Shown here: positions 9,749 through 19,317 of the stretch, piece after piece | How the letters are laid out: each line of letters starts with the position of its first letter | Position numbering within the stretch: the first letter of the stretch is position 1 | Assembly (NCBI RefSeq): GCF_000601455.1 | Contig: NZ_AZQP01000026.1 | Span: forward strand, 1 to 39,823 | Origin: Fervidicella metallireducens AeB | GTDB lineage: Bacteria; Bacillota; Clostridia; Clostridiales; Caloramatoraceae | Direction: 5' to 3' | DNA: 39,823 bases | Notes under the pieces: generated by a model | Databases searched by the model: none | Seen by the model: the letters and a program-made list of their open reading frames with translations, nothing else | Told to the model about the DNA's origin: nothing | Made by a program: the position numbers and the translations under genes

Positions 9749-10456
9749 TTGAAGGAAAAAGATTTGTTTAAAATATCATTAGTTGTCATAACAATTTTTA
9801 TGTTAATTCAACTTAGTATTAGTTATATGAAAGATGTACAATTAACTTTTTTAGACAAATTAATTCCAATAACAAAGATTAATACAGATAAAAAAGTAGT
9901 TGCATTTGCATGTAATGTATATGAAGGAAATGAAGAAATTGAAAAAATGTTAGAAGTTATGAAAAAAAAGGGTGTAAAAATTTCTTTCTTCCTTGGAGGA
10001 ATTTGGGTAAAAAATAATACAGAATGTACAAAGAAAATAATGGCATATGGTCATGAAATTCAAAATCATGGATATATGCATAAAAAAAGTTCAGTTTTAA
10101 GTAGACAGTCAAATATGGATGAAATAACAAAAACAGAAAATATAATATTTGAAGTTACCGGGAAAAGAACAAATTTATTTGAGCCACCATATGGTGATTA
10201 CGATGACCGAACAATTGAAATTGCAAATAAATTAGGTTATAGGGTGGTTACTTGGAGTATAGACACTATTGATTGGAGAGAAGATGCAACAAAAGAATTG
10301 ATTTTAGAAAGAATAAGAAAAAAACTTCATCCTGGTGGTATCATATTAATACATCCAAAAAAAATTACTTCCGAGAGTATTGAAAATATTATTGACTATA
10401 TTCATAATGAAGGTTACGAAATAATAACAGTTGGTGAAATTTTAAAAGAACAATAA
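9749..10456 (+). CDS. ylxY: YlxY-type polysaccharide deacetylase-like sporulation protein
   Basis: A 235-residue membrane-anchored NodB-fold protein. Residues about 8-27 form one hydrophobic signal-anchor, so the domain faces outward. Motif 2 is present as HGYMH (His107, His111). Motif 1, normally TFDDG, reads AFACNVYEG, without the catalytic Asp and one metal-binding Asp. Motif 3 reads FEPPYG where active enzymes have Arg before PPYG. The YlxY branch is similarly divergent, so it may be inactive or have a changed activity. It starts with TTG after GGGGGG. The order pnp-ylxY-mlpA matches B. subtilis, which supports the name. It is shorter than the B. subtilis protein. Confidence 0.8.
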   Translation: MKEKDLFKISLVVITIFMLIQLSISYMKDVQLTFLDKLIPITKINTDKKVVAFACNVYEGNEEIEKMLEVMKKKGVKISFFLGGIWVKNNTECTKKIMAYGHEIQNHGYMHKKSSVLSRQSNMDEITKTENIIFEVTGKRTNLFEPPYGDYDDRTIEIANKLGYRVVTWSIDTIDWREDATKELILERIRKKLHPGGIILIHPKKITSESIENIIDYIHNEGYEIITVGEILKEQ

Positions 10457-10519
10457 GTTGAATGTTATTAATTAATTAATTATAATTAATATGCTAAATT
10501 ATTTACATAGGAGGAAAAT

Positions 10520-11785
10520 ATGTATAAAAAATTTACTTTATCAAATGGTATAAAGGTAGTAATGGAGCATATTCCATATATCAATTCTATCAGTATGGGT
10601 GTTTGGATACTAAGCGGCTCAAGATATGAAAATGAAGTTGTAAACGGTGTTTCACACTTTATTGAACATTTGATGTTTAAAGGTACAACTAATAGGACAG
10701 CTAAACAGATAGCGGAACAAATAGAGGAGCTAGGAGGGCAAATTAACGCTTTTACAGGTAAAGAAGCCACTTGTTATTATGTAAAATTGCTGGATGAACA
10801 TTACAAAGTCGGAATAGATGTTTTAAGCGATATGATATTAAATCCAAAGTTTTCTGATGAAGATATACATAAAGAAAAAGGAGTTATTATAGAAGAAATT
10901 AAGATGTATGACGATTCCCCTGAAGATTTAGTTATGGATATATTATCAAAATCTACGTGGGGAAAGGATTCTTTGGCTTATCCTATATTAGGTTATGAAA
11001 ATAATATTAAAGATTTAAAGAGTAAACAAATAAAAGAATATTTTAATAAAACTTATGCACCTGAAAATATTGTTATTTCTATTGCTGGGAATTTCAATAG
11101 TTTAGTAATAGAAGAAGAACTGGAGAGAAAGTTTTCACATCTTAAATCTGGCGGGATTAACAAGGCTGAATTTACTTCTCCAAATATTAATAGGAATGTT
11201 ATGGTGAAAAATAAAGACATAGAGCAAACACATGTAGCATTTTCATTAAAAGGCATAGAGCTAGGAAATGACAAGTTGTATACCCTATTAGCAATAAATA
11301 ATTATTTTGGTGGTGGAACTAGTTCTAAACTATTCCAAAAGATTAGGGAGGAAAAGGGATATGTATATACAATCTATTCTTTTCCAACAGTATACAAAAA
11401 TGTAGGCACATTTAATATCTACTTTGCCTTAAATGAAATGTTCTTAGATTCTGCTATGGAGCTAATACTTGAAGAATTTAACAATATTATAAAATTTAAA
11501 ATGACAGATGAAGAAATAAAAAAGGCTAAAGAACAATTAAAGGGAAATTATATTCTAGGTCTAGAAAGTACATCCAGCAGGATGTTTGGGCTAGGAAAAG
11601 CAGAACTTATGTTAGGTGAAGTTCACGAACCTAAAGAAATATTAGATAAAATCGACCAGATTAAAAGGGACGATATTGAAGAAGTAATAGATTTGGTTTT
11701 TAGAGATGGCATTTTATCTGCTGCATCTGTAGGAAGAAATATTAATGAAGATAAGTTACAATCTTTGATATGGAGGAAATCATGA
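10520..11785 (+). CDS. mlpA: M16-family zinc metalloprotease MlpA/YmxG
   Basis: A 421-residue pitrilysin-family (M16B) peptidase, related to mitochondrial processing peptidase. The inverted zinc motif HxxEH appears as HFIEH (His46, Glu49, His50), followed by the downstream glutamate region [12 protein letters not shown]. The C-terminal half has the substrate-binding arm ([21 protein letters not shown]). There is no signal peptide, so it is cytoplasmic. The ATG follows TAGGAGGAAA. Its TGA overlaps the dut ATG (ATGA), so the two are coupled. Substrates are unknown. Confidence 0.9.
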   Translation: MYKKFTLSNGIKVVMEHIPYINSISMGVWILSGSRYENEVVNGVSHFIEHLMFKGTTNRTAKQIAEQIEELGGQINAFTGKEATCYYVKLLDEHYKVGIDVLSDMILNPKFSDEDIHKEKGVIIEEIKMYDDSPEDLVMDILSKSTWGKDSLAYPILGYENNIKDLKSKQIKEYFNKTYAPENIVISIAGNFNSLVIEEELERKFSHLKSGGINKAEFTSPNINRNVMVKNKDIEQTHVAFSLKGIELGNDKLYTLLAINNYFGGGTSSKLFQKIREEKGYVYTIYSFPTVYKNVGTFNIYFALNEMFLDSAMELILEEFNNIIKFKMTDEEIKKAKEQLKGNYILGLESTSSRMFGLGKAELMLGEVHEPKEILDKIDQIKRDDIEEVIDLVFRDGILSAASVGRNINEDKLQSLIWRKS

Positions 11786-12222
11786 TAATTTATATAAAAA
11801 GACTTGAAAATGCTAAAGACTTGCCATTACCTAAATATATGACAGATGGTTCTGCTGGATTAGATTTATATGCAAATGTTACTAGCCCAGTTACAATAAT
11901 ACCAAATACCATAATGCTAATTCCAACAGGAATTTCTGTAGAAATTCCCCATGGATATGAAGCCCAAATTAGACCAAGAAGTGGATTAGCATTAAAATAC
12001 GGAATATCCTTAGTTAACACACCAGGTACCATAGATAGCGATTATAGAGGGGAAATCAATCTTATTATGATAAACTTTGGAAGTAAGCCCTATGAAATTA
12101 AAAGAGGGGATAGAATCGCTCAAATGGTTATAAATAAAATAGAGATTCCTAAGATTGTTGAAGTTGAAGAATTAAATAATACAACAAGAGCTAACGGTGG
12201 TTTTGGATCAACAGGTCTATAA
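11782..12222 (+). CDS. dut: dUTP diphosphatase
   Basis: This trimeric-type dUTPase hydrolyses dUTP to dUMP, keeping uracil out of DNA and supplying dTMP synthesis. The 146-residue product has all five motifs: [44 protein letters not shown] and the C-terminal [11 protein letters not shown] chose ATG 11782 because GGAGG (11772-11776) is correctly spaced to it, while an in-frame ATG at 11770 overlaps that site. It overlaps the mlpA stop. Confidence 0.95.
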   Translation: MIIYIKRLENAKDLPLPKYMTDGSAGLDLYANVTSPVTIIPNTIMLIPTGISVEIPHGYEAQIRPRSGLALKYGISLVNTPGTIDSDYRGEINLIMINFGSKPYEIKRGDRIAQMVINKIEIPKIVEVEELNNTTRANGGFGSTGL

Positions 12223-12279
12223 CCCCTTTTCTTTTAATATAAATAAATATACCATTTAATTTTTTTGGGGGGATAAAAA

Positions 12280-12528
12280 TTGGGTAAAAAAAGGCTTTCT
12301 GATTTAATGAATTTAGAAATAATAAATGTCTGTAACGGAGAAAAGTATGGTTTTATTAGCGAATGTGACATGAGATTTGATATAAAAACAGGTAAAATAA
12401 AGAGTATTATAGTTAGCGAAGAACGAGGTTCATTTTTTGCATTTAAAGATGAAAATAATATTGAAATTCCCTGGGATAAAAAAATTAAACAAAGTGATAA
12501 AACAATAATTTTTGATTACAATATTTAA
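12280..12528 (+). CDS. ymxH: YlmC/YmxH family sporulation-associated protein
   Basis: An 82-residue PRC-barrel-like protein of the YlmC/YmxH family. RLSDLMNLEIINVCNGEKYG, the DMRFD segment and the closing IPWDKKIK segment are typical. In B. subtilis ymxH sits beside mlpA and just before the dipicolinate and lysine-pathway genes, as here, though here dapG follows directly. It starts with TTG after a run of G. The molecular function is not established. Confidence 0.83.
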   Translation: MGKKRLSDLMNLEIINVCNGEKYGFISECDMRFDIKTGKIKSIIVSEERGSFFAFKDENNIEIPWDKKIKQSDKTIIFDYNI

Positions 12529-12536
12529 TATTTTTT

Positions 12537-12565
12537 TTCACAACTGCCTTATATAGTTGTATAAT
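12537..12565 (+). promoter_or_regulatory. Promoter of dapG
   Basis: TTCACA (12537-12542), a 17-bp spacer and TATAAT (12560-12565). The leader left before the ATG at 12614 is only about 40 nt, too short for a lysine riboswitch. Confidence 0.65.
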
Positions 12566-12613
12566 ATAGTATTAGTTAGAATTTTAAAAGCAACTATAAG
12601 GGGGCAATTATAA

Positions 12614-13816
12614 ATGAAAATTATAGTTCAAAAATTTGGAGGAACATCAGTAGCTACACAGCAAAGAAGAGATATGGTTGTAAATAAGGTTATTAATGCA
12701 ATAGAAAACGGGTATAAACCTGTGGTTGTAGTTTCTGCTATTGGTAGAAAAGGAGATGCTTATGCAACTGATACCCTTTTGTCTTTAATTAATAGCAAAG
12801 ATGCTAAAATCAATAGACGTGAAATAGATCTTTTAATGTGCTGTGGTGAAATAATATCTGCAGTGGTTATGTCTGAAACATTTGCAGTAAGAGGATATAA
12901 AACTAAAGTTTTTACAGGTGGTAATGCAGGTATTTTAACTGACAATAACTTCGGAAATGCAAATATAATAAGAGTGGATCCTAAAACTATATTAGAAACA
13001 CTAGAAGAAAATATAATTCCCATTGTCACTGGGTTTCAAGGCATGACAGAAGAAGGTGATTTTACAACCTTAGGTAGGGGTGGAAGTGATGTAACTGGAG
13101 CGGTACTTGGAGAGGCTTTGAAAGCTGAATGCATTGAAATATATACAGACGTAGATGGAATAATGACTGCCGATCCTAGAATTGTTCCAGAAGCCAGGGT
13201 CATAAACAAAATTAGTTATAACGAAGTGTTTCAACTGGCTGATCAAGGTGCCAAAGTCATTCACCCAAGAGCTGTCGAATATGCAATGAAGGGGAATGTA
13301 CCTCTTATAATAAAAAATACAATGTCAGATGCACCAGGAACGATTATTGCCTCTTCAAAGGAAAGTAAAAATAATATAATTACTGGTATTACTCATATGT
13401 CAGATAGAACACAAATAACTGTTGAATTTAATAACGAAGAGGTAAACAGATTAAATAATGATAATAATGATTTGTTTGAATTATTGGCTATTAACAACAT
13501 AAGTATTGATTTAATTAATGTCTTTCCTGATAAAAAAGTCTTTACTGTTGATGGAAAGGATGAAATTAAAGTAATAGATATTCTAAAAGAACAAGGATTA
13601 CAATATAAAATAATTAGTAACTGTAGTAAGATAGCGGTTATAGGAAATGGTATGAGAGGAATTCCTGGAGTCATGGCTAAAATCTTAAAGGCATTAGGAC
13701 AAAATAATATTAGTGTCCTCCAAACAGCTGATTCACATACTACAATTTGGTGCCTGGTTAAAGAAGAAGATACCGTAAAAGCTATTAATGCTTTGCATAA
13801 CGCTTTTTGTCTATAA
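12614..13816 (+). CDS. dapG: Aspartate kinase (DapG type)
   Basis: Aspartokinase catalyses the first step from aspartate to diaminopimelate, lysine, methionine and threonine. The 400-residue product has the kinase signature QKFGGTS (residues 6-12), TLGRGGSDVT and the EIYTDVDGIMTADPR active-site region, then two C-terminal ACT domains for allosteric control (the second around IAVIGNGMRGIPGVMAKIL). Neighbours and length fit the diaminopimelate-sensitive DapG isoform of B. subtilis, but the effector cannot be read with certainty. It has its own promoter and a strong terminator. Confidence 0.92.
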   Translation: MKIIVQKFGGTSVATQQRRDMVVNKVINAIENGYKPVVVVSAIGRKGDAYATDTLLSLINSKDAKINRREIDLLMCCGEIISAVVMSETFAVRGYKTKVFTGGNAGILTDNNFGNANIIRVDPKTILETLEENIIPIVTGFQGMTEEGDFTTLGRGGSDVTGAVLGEALKAECIEIYTDVDGIMTADPRIVPEARVINKISYNEVFQLADQGAKVIHPRAVEYAMKGNVPLIIKNTMSDAPGTIIASSKESKNNIITGITHMSDRTQITVEFNNEEVNRLNNDNNDLFELLAINNISIDLINVFPDKKVFTVDGKDEIKVIDILKEQGLQYKIISNCSKIAVIGNGMRGIPGVMAKILKALGQNNISVLQTADSHTTIWCLVKEEDTVKAINALHNAFCL

Positions 13817-13847
13817 ATTATTAGATTTTAATGTTTTTATACGGAAC

Positions 13848-13883
13848 AAAACTCCTTATTAGTAAATAAGGAGTTTTTATTTT
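13848..13883 (+). terminator. Intrinsic terminator after dapG
   Basis: AAAACTCCTTATT / AATAAGGAGTTTT, a 13-bp stem with an AGTA loop, followed by TATTTT. Confidence 0.9.
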
Positions 13884-13910
13884 GACTAATACTCTTTAAG
13901 AATGGATAAA
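13882..13910 (+). promoter_or_regulatory. Possible promoter of tepA
   Basis: TTGACT (13882-13887), a 17-bp spacer and GATAAA (13905-13910). The -35 is good and the -10 mediocre. It sits just after the dapG terminator, where a promoter is needed. Confidence 0.4.
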
Positions 13911-13946
13911 ATATTTTTAATTAAATAGAAAAATAGAGGTGATTTA

Positions 13947-14687
13947 ATGCAACGTAAAGATGAAATTATCTTAAGCAAAAATGTAAAATCAGAAAGAAAA
14001 GATGAGTCTCAGGGTATTGATGTAAATACAAATGAAAAACTTCAGAATCTAAAGGAAATTGGCAATATAAATATACCTGAAGGAAGCACAGATATTTACT
14101 GTATTAATATAATAGGACAAATTGAAGGTCATGTGATACTTCCTCCTCAATCGAAAGCAACAAAATATGAACACTTAATACCTCAACTTATATCTATTGA
14201 GGAAAATCCAAATATAAAGGGTTTGCTTATTGTACTTAATACAGTTGGAGGCGATGTTGAGGCAGGTCTTGCAATTGCTGAAATGATAAATAGTTTATCA
14301 AAACCTACTGTATCATTGGTTGTTGGTGGAGGGCACAGTATTGGAGTTCCACTTGCAGTTTCCACAGATTATTCCTATATCTCGCCTACAGCTACTATGA
14401 TAATTCATCCTATAAGAATGAATGGATTAGTTATAGGTGTTCCACAAACCTTTGAATATTTTAGTAAAATGCAGGAACGAATAATAAGTTTTATTATAAG
14501 AAATTCAAAAATTAAGAGAGAAAAATTAAATGAGTTAATGCTTCAGACTGATAACCTATTAAATGATATGGGAACAATTTTAATAGGTCAACAGGCAGTG
14601 GACGTAGGGTTAATAGATTCAATAGGTGGAGTAAGTGAAGCTTTAGGTAAGCTTCGGGAGATGATAAATCAAAAGCAAATGCAATAA
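13947..14687 (+). CDS. tepA: ClpP-like serine protease TepA
   Basis: A 246-residue S14 (ClpP-fold) protein. After a charged N-terminus, the core holds [21 protein letters not shown], the nucleophile region [13 protein letters not shown] (Ser131) and the catalytic histidine in IIHPIRMNG (His154). The GHSIG form and the place next to ftsK/spoIIIE match the translocation-enhancing protein TepA of Bacillus rather than canonical ClpP. In Bacillus it is linked to protein export and spore outgrowth; here the role is inferred. The stop codon lies in the loop of a long terminator hairpin. Confidence 0.88.
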   Translation: MQRKDEIILSKNVKSERKDESQGIDVNTNEKLQNLKEIGNINIPEGSTDIYCINIIGQIEGHVILPPQSKATKYEHLIPQLISIEENPNIKGLLIVLNTVGGDVEAGLAIAEMINSLSKPTVSLVVGGGHSIGVPLAVSTDYSYISPTATMIIHPIRMNGLVIGVPQTFEYFSKMQERIISFIIRNSKIKREKLNELMLQTDNLLNDMGTILIGQQAVDVGLIDSIGGVSEALGKLREMINQKQMQ

Positions 14688-14708
14688 TGCATTTGCTTTT
14701 GATTTTTA
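14668..14708 (+). terminator. Terminator overlapping the tepA stop codon
   Basis: A perfect 16-bp inverted repeat (14668-14683 with 14688-14703) around the loop ATAA, followed by TTTTT. The last tepA codons form the left arm and its TAA stop lies at the loop. Confidence 0.85.
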
Positions 14709-14728
14709 ATGTTTTTATATGATATAAT
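14699..14728 (+). promoter_or_regulatory. Possible promoter of ftsK, extended -10
   Basis: TTGATT (14699-14704), an 18-bp spacer and TATAAT (14723-14728) preceded by TGA, an extended -10. A short inverted repeat GTTTGA/TCAAAC (14736-14741 and 14752-14757) sits at the likely start of transcription. The -35 lies within the tepA terminator stem. Confidence 0.5.
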
Positions 14729-14797
14729 GCAATTGGTTTGAAGGGAATTCATCAAACGCAGAGAATAAAATATATATTAAACATAGGTGGTGAACAT

Positions 14798-17052
14798 ATG
14801 GCAAAAAAGATTAAAAAAATACATCAAGTAAATCATTAAATAATACAGTAAAAAATGAAATTATCGGAATTATATTAATTGCAATTGCCTTGCTTTCTGG
14901 TTTAAGTATATATATTAAACCAACTGGATTTGCAGGGAATCTTTTAAATAAATTTTTTTTAGGGCTTATGGGTATTGGAGCATATGTTATGCCCTTATTA
15001 GTCATATTAGTGGGTTTGGCTAATGTAATTAATAAAGGCAGGTTAAAGATAAGGCAAAGATTTATTGCACTATGTGTTCTTTTCTATAATATTTTGCTTA
15101 TAATTCATATAAGTTTTTCTTATAAATTTAAAAATCTAGAAATTATTGATAGATTAAAACAATCATTTGAATATGGTTTACATTCAGAAGGTGGCGGGGT
15201 AATCAGTGAAATAGTTATGATTCCTTTGATAAAAGTATTTGATAAGGCAGGTACATATATAATTTTAGTTTGTTCCTCATTAATAATGATGATATTAATT
15301 ACAGAAATATCCCTTGGTGAATTATTAAACAAATTTATAACAGACATAAAACAAAAAATTAAGAAAGATAAGGTTAATAGAAAAAGTAATGCTCAAGAGT
15401 CAGTCCCTCAAATAATATTACAAGAAAGTGAGTTAAAGAAAAATTATGAGAACAATATAGAAACTATAGATAAGAAAATTAAAATTTTAGATTTTATAAA
15501 ACCTGAACATATAGAAGTAAATGATGAAAGTGATAAAATTCAAACAAAAAATGTGGCGCATGATAAGAATATAAACCATCTTGATGAAATAAGTATTGAA
15601 ATAACTCAGAAGACGTCAACTGAAAAAGAAAACAGGTATATTTTCCCTTCTTTAGAACTGTTGAATCAAAACAATTTTCAGAGTAATTCTCATGATAAGA
15701 AAGAATTACTGAGTAATGCTAAAATACTTGAAGAAACACTACAGAGTTTTGGGGTTGATGCTAAAGTTGTACAGGTTAGCAGGGGACCAGCAGTAACTAG
15801 ATACGAACTTCAGCCAAGCCCCGGTGTAAAGGTTAGTAAAATAGTCAATTTATCCGATGATATTGCCTTGAATTTGGCAGCACCTTCTGTTAGAATTGAA
15901 GCTCCAATTCCAGGAAAAGCTGCAGTAGGTATCGAGGTTCCAAATAAGGAAGTGGTACCTGTAACGTTAAGAGAGGTTATAGAATCACCAGAATTTATTG
16001 AATTTAATTCCAAAGTAGCTTTTGCTTTAGGAAAAGATATAGGAGGAAAATGTGTTGTAGCAGACATTGCAAAAATGCCTCATCTTTTAATCGCTGGTGC
16101 CACTGGTTCTGGAAAAAGTGTTTGTATAAACACTTTAATTGCCAGTTTAATATATAAATCCTCTCCTAAAGAGGTAAAAATGCTTATGATTGACCCTAAA
16201 GTAGTTGAATTATCAGTTTATAATGGAATACCTCACCTATTAATACCTGTTGTAACCGAACCAAAAAAAGCAGCATCAGCTTTATATTGGGCTGTAAATG
16301 AAATGACACAAAGATATAAGCTTTTTGCCGAAAACAATGTAAGAAATATAGAAAGCTATAACAAGTTATTGGAGAACCAAGGCAATGATAATAAATTACC
16401 TCAGATAGTAATAATAATAGATGAGTTAGCTGATTTAATGATGGTTGCTCCAAATGATGTTGAGGATGCAATATGTAGATTGGCTCAGATGGCAAGAGCT
16501 GCAGGAATGCATTTAGTAATAGCAACACAAAGGCCATCTGTAGACGTAATTACGGGAGTTATAAAAGCCAATATTCCATCAAGAATCTCATTCGCTGTTT
16601 CTAGCCAGATTGATTCTAGGACCATTTTGGATATGGCAGGCGCCGAAAAATTATTAGGTAAGGGAGATATGTTATTCTTTCCAATAGGTGAAAATAAACC
16701 AATACGTATTCAGGGGGCATTCATATCAGAAAAGGAAGTTGAAAAAATAGTAGAATCTTTGAAGCAAACTGACAATACTCATTATGATACCGAAATAATA
16801 AATGAAATTGAAAACAAAAATGAGATTTTAAATGAAGGCAATACAGTAGATGAACTACTTTCAGAAGCAATAAAAATAGCAGTAGATTTAGGCCAGGTGT
16901 CTGCATCAATGTTACAAAGAAGATTGAGAATAGGTTTTAATAGAGCTGCCAGACTTGTAGAAGAAATGGAATTAAGAGGAATAGTAAGTCAGCAAGAAGG
17001 CAGTAAACCCCGCCAGGTATTAATTTCAAAAGAAGATCTGGAAAATAATTAG
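14798..17052 (+). CDS. ftsK: DNA translocase FtsK/SpoIIIE, with a one-base frameshift near residue 8
   Basis: This hexameric motor pumps chromosomal DNA through the division or sporulation septum. Several N-terminal membrane segments fall within about residues 22-165. A variable linker follows, then a RecA-like motor with Walker A GATGSGKS (about residue 433), Walker B VIIIDELADLM and ATQRPSVDVITGVIKANIPSRI, and a C-terminal winged-helix gamma domain that reads KOPS-like sites (SASMLQRRLRIGFNRAARLVEEMELRG, in part). The natural start is ATG 14798 after GGTGG, but a run of seven A (14813-14819) shifts the frame to an early TAA at about 14837. Eight A would give MAKKIKKNTSSKSLNN and continue into the long frame, about 751 residues. 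Sequencing error is most likely. Confidence 0.92.
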
Positions 17053-17053
17053 T

Positions 17054-17081
17054 GGGCAAAAGTTTCTTTTGCTCTTTTTTC
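17054..17081 (+). terminator. Intrinsic terminator after ftsK
   Basis: GGGCAAAAG / CTTTTGCTC stem with a TTT loop, followed by TTTTTTC, three bases after the ftsK stop. Confidence 0.88.
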
Positions 17082-17155
17082 TTGTCGATTCATATCAAAT
17101 TTGTTATTATATGATATGTATATTTTTATTATTAATTGTCATTATTTTAAACATG

Positions 17156-17185
17156 TTGTAAATTGAAGTAAAACAAAGCTATAAT
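17156..17185 (+). promoter_or_regulatory. Promoter of rimO-pgsA
   Basis: TTGTAA (17156-17161), an 18-bp spacer and TATAAT (17180-17185), about 80 bp before the rimO start. Confidence 0.55.
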
Positions 17186-17263
17186 GAATAATAACAAGAT
17201 ATATAAGAAATAATTAGATTTATATGAGAATTTCCCAGGAAATGTAATTAAGGAGGATTTGAC

Positions 17264-18604
17264 ATGAGCTATAATATTGGAATGGTTTCTTTGGGCTGTG
17301 ATAAAAATAGAGTTGATGCCGAAGTTATGCTATCAATTTTATCTAAAAATGGATTTAATGTTGTTAGTGAAGAAGAAAAAGCTGATGTGATAATAATAAA
17401 CACATGTGGCTTTATTGAATCTGCAAAACAAGAATCAATTGAAACAATACTTGAAATGGCAACTAATAAAGAAAAGGGTAGATGTAAATCTATAGTTGTA
17501 ACTGGTTGCATGGCTCAAAGATATAGGGATGAATTAATAAAGGAAATGCCTGAAATTGATGCTATTGTTGGTACAGGTAGCTATAAAGACATCTGTGAAA
17601 TAGTCAATAAAACATTAAAAGGAGAACATGGAATAATAAAAACTGATAACATTAACTACAGTCTTGATTTTCAAGAAAGAATACTTACAACACCATCTCA
17701 TTATGCCTATGTAAAGATAGCTGAGGGATGTGATAATAACTGTAGTTACTGTATTATACCACAATTAAGAGGTAAATTCCGAAGCAGAGATATGGAAAGT
17801 ATTTTGAATGAAGTTGAAAATCTTTCAAAACAGGGTGTTAAAGAAGTAATTTTAGTTGCACAGGATACCACTATGTATGGCAAAGATCTATATGGAGAAA
17901 AAAAATTACCTGAGCTTTTGAAAAAATTAGAAAAAATAGAAGGTATAGAATGGATTAGAATTATGTATAGCTATCCTGAGGAAATAACAGATGAACTAAT
18001 TTATACAATAAAAAACAGTAAAAAGATATGTAATTATTTTGATATTCCTCTTCAACATGTAAGCAATAATATATTAAAATCAATGAAAAGAAGGACGACT
18101 AAAGAAAAAATAGAAAGTTTATTAGAAAAAATTAAAAATATTATTCCTGATGCAGTAATAAGAACATCATTAATTGTTGGTTTTCCAGGGGAGACCGAAG
18201 ATGATTTTAAAGAACTAGAAATTTTCTTAAGAAAATATAGACTTGACAGAGTTGGAATTTTTATGTATTCTGCTGAAGAGGGAACTATTGCTGCCAAAAT
18301 GGAACAGCAAATAGATGATGATGAAAAAGAACGAAGAAAAGATATTTTAATGAAGGTACAAGGCACAATTTCACTAGAAAAAAACAAAAGTCTTATTGGT
18401 GAAAATTTGGATGTGATAATTGATGGCTCAGCAAAAAATGGACAATATTTTGGAAGAACTTATGGAGATGCACCAGAAATAGATCAGCAAATTTTTATTA
18501 ATTCCAATAATCTTATTTTTGAAAAGGGCTCTATTGTTAAAGTTAGGGTTACAAAAGCCTATACTTATGATTTAATGGGAGATGTTAAAAATGAATCTTG
18601 CTAA
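17264..18604 (+). CDS. rimO: Ribosomal protein S12 methylthiotransferase RimO
   Basis: RimO is a radical-SAM enzyme with two 4Fe-4S clusters that adds a methylthio group to a conserved aspartate of ribosomal protein S12. The 446-residue product has the N-terminal UPF0004 domain with cluster cysteines Cys12, Cys48 and Cys82 (SLGCDKNRVDAE, NTCGFI, GCMAQRY), the radical-SAM CxxxCxxC in EGCDNNCSYCIIP (Cys156, Cys160, Cys163) and a C-terminal TRAM domain. SLGCDKNRVD separates it from MiaB, which is also in this window. The ATG follows AAGGAGG. Its 3' end overlaps pgsA by 14 bases. Confidence 0.95.
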   Translation: MSYNIGMVSLGCDKNRVDAEVMLSILSKNGFNVVSEEEKADVIIINTCGFIESAKQESIETILEMATNKEKGRCKSIVVTGCMAQRYRDELIKEMPEIDAIVGTGSYKDICEIVNKTLKGEHGIIKTDNINYSLDFQERILTTPSHYAYVKIAEGCDNNCSYCIIPQLRGKFRSRDMESILNEVENLSKQGVKEVILVAQDTTMYGKDLYGEKKLPELLKKLEKIEGIEWIRIMYSYPEEITDELIYTIKNSKKICNYFDIPLQHVSNNILKSMKRRTTKEKIESLLEKIKNIIPDAVIRTSLIVGFPGETEDDFKELEIFLRKYRLDRVGIFMYSAEEGTIAAKMEQQIDDDEKERRKDILMKVQGTISLEKNKSLIGENLDVIIDGSAKNGQYFGRTYGDAPEIDQQIFINSNNLIFEKGSIVKVRVTKAYTYDLMGDVKNESC

Positions 18605-19109
18605 CAAATTAACTCTTACAAGAATTATTTTAGTGCCAGTGTTTCTGTTTTTTGTAGCTGTAAAAGTTAAATATGGAACATACATTGCTACTGGTATTTT
18701 TATAATAGCTGCTTTAACTGATACTTTAGATGGTTATATAGCAAGAAGCAGGAATCAAATAACCAAATTTGGTAAGTTTATGGACCCATTAGCTGATAAG
18801 TTAATTGTTACATCGGCTCTGATTTCTTTAGTCGAAAAAGGTGTTTTATCAACCTGGGTTGTCATGATAATAATTGCCAGAGAGTTTGCCATAACGGGCT
18901 TAAGATCACTAGCAGCATCAGAAGGTATTGTTATTGCTGCAAGTAATTGGGGTAAAGCAAAAACAGTAACACAAATAATTGCTATTGTGGCTGCACTAAT
19001 AGGAATGCCATACAGTGAATTTCTAATTGGAGCTGCAGTAATTATAACCTTAATTTCAGGTTTAGATTACTTAATTAAAAATAAAAATGCCATAAACCCA
19101 CAGGATTAA
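18591..19109 (+). CDS. pgsA: CDP-diacylglycerol-glycerol-3-phosphate 3-phosphatidyltransferase
   Basis: PgsA makes phosphatidylglycerol phosphate, the committed step to phosphatidylglycerol. The 172-residue membrane protein carries the full CDP-alcohol phosphatidyltransferase motif: Asp44, Asp47-Gly48, Ala51-Arg52, Gly61, Asp65 and Asp69 (DTLDGYIAR, then GKFMDPLAD). Several hydrophobic segments are present. I chose ATG 18591 because GGGAG at 18577-18581 is correctly spaced to it and would touch the alternative ATG at 18582. It is coupled to rimO by overlap. cinA, often found between pgsA and recA, is absent. Confidence 0.93.
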   Translation: MNLANKLTLTRIILVPVFLFFVAVKVKYGTYIATGIFIIAALTDTLDGYIARSRNQITKFGKFMDPLADKLIVTSALISLVEKGVLSTWVVMIIIAREFAITGLRSLAASEGIVIAASNWGKAKTVTQIIAIVAALIGMPYSEFLIGAAVIITLISGLDYLIKNKNAINPQD

Positions 19110-19113
19110 ATTA

Positions 19114-19145
19114 AAGGCTTCTAGTAAATCTAGAAGCTTTATTAT
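19114..19145 (+). terminator. Intrinsic terminator after pgsA
   Basis: GCTTCTAG / CTAGAAGC stem with a TAAAT loop, flanked by AAAG and CTTT and followed by ATTATTAT. The T tract is weak. Confidence 0.7.
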
Positions 19146-19243
19146 TATAAAATATTTCTTTATGCAGTTTAACGATATAATTTTAAGGAAATAATTAAGA
19201 GAGTATATTTACAATTGTTACGTGGATTAAAGTAAATATATAG

Positions 19244-19272
19244 TTGACCACGCTTAATAATTATATTATAAT
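19244..19272 (+). promoter_or_regulatory. Promoter of recA
   Basis: TTGACC (19244-19249), a 17-bp spacer and TATAAT (19267-19272), a near-consensus housekeeping promoter with a LexA box just downstream. Confidence 0.85.
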
Positions 19273-19279
19273 ATCAAGT

Positions 19280-19294
19280 AGAACAAATGTTCGG
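19280..19294 (+). promoter_or_regulatory. LexA operator of recA
   Basis: AGAACAAATGTTCGG contains the Gram-positive SOS-box core GAAC-N4-GTTC (19281-19292). It lies 8 bp after the -10, over the expected transcription start, so bound LexA should block recA. The same 16 bases (starting one base earlier) occur in reverse at the yneA promoter. Confidence 0.88.
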
Positions 19295-19317
19295 AAACCT
19301 AAGGAAGGGATGATAAA

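Noticed and set aside
12543-12604. Pairing of TATAGTTG in the dapG promoter with CAACTATA near its ribosome site as a translational switch
   Set aside because: The left arm lies upstream of the predicted transcription start, so it would not be in the mRNA.
12529-12613. Lysine riboswitch or T-box before dapG
   Set aside because: The promoter at 12537-12565 leaves only about 40 nt of leader, far too short for either element.
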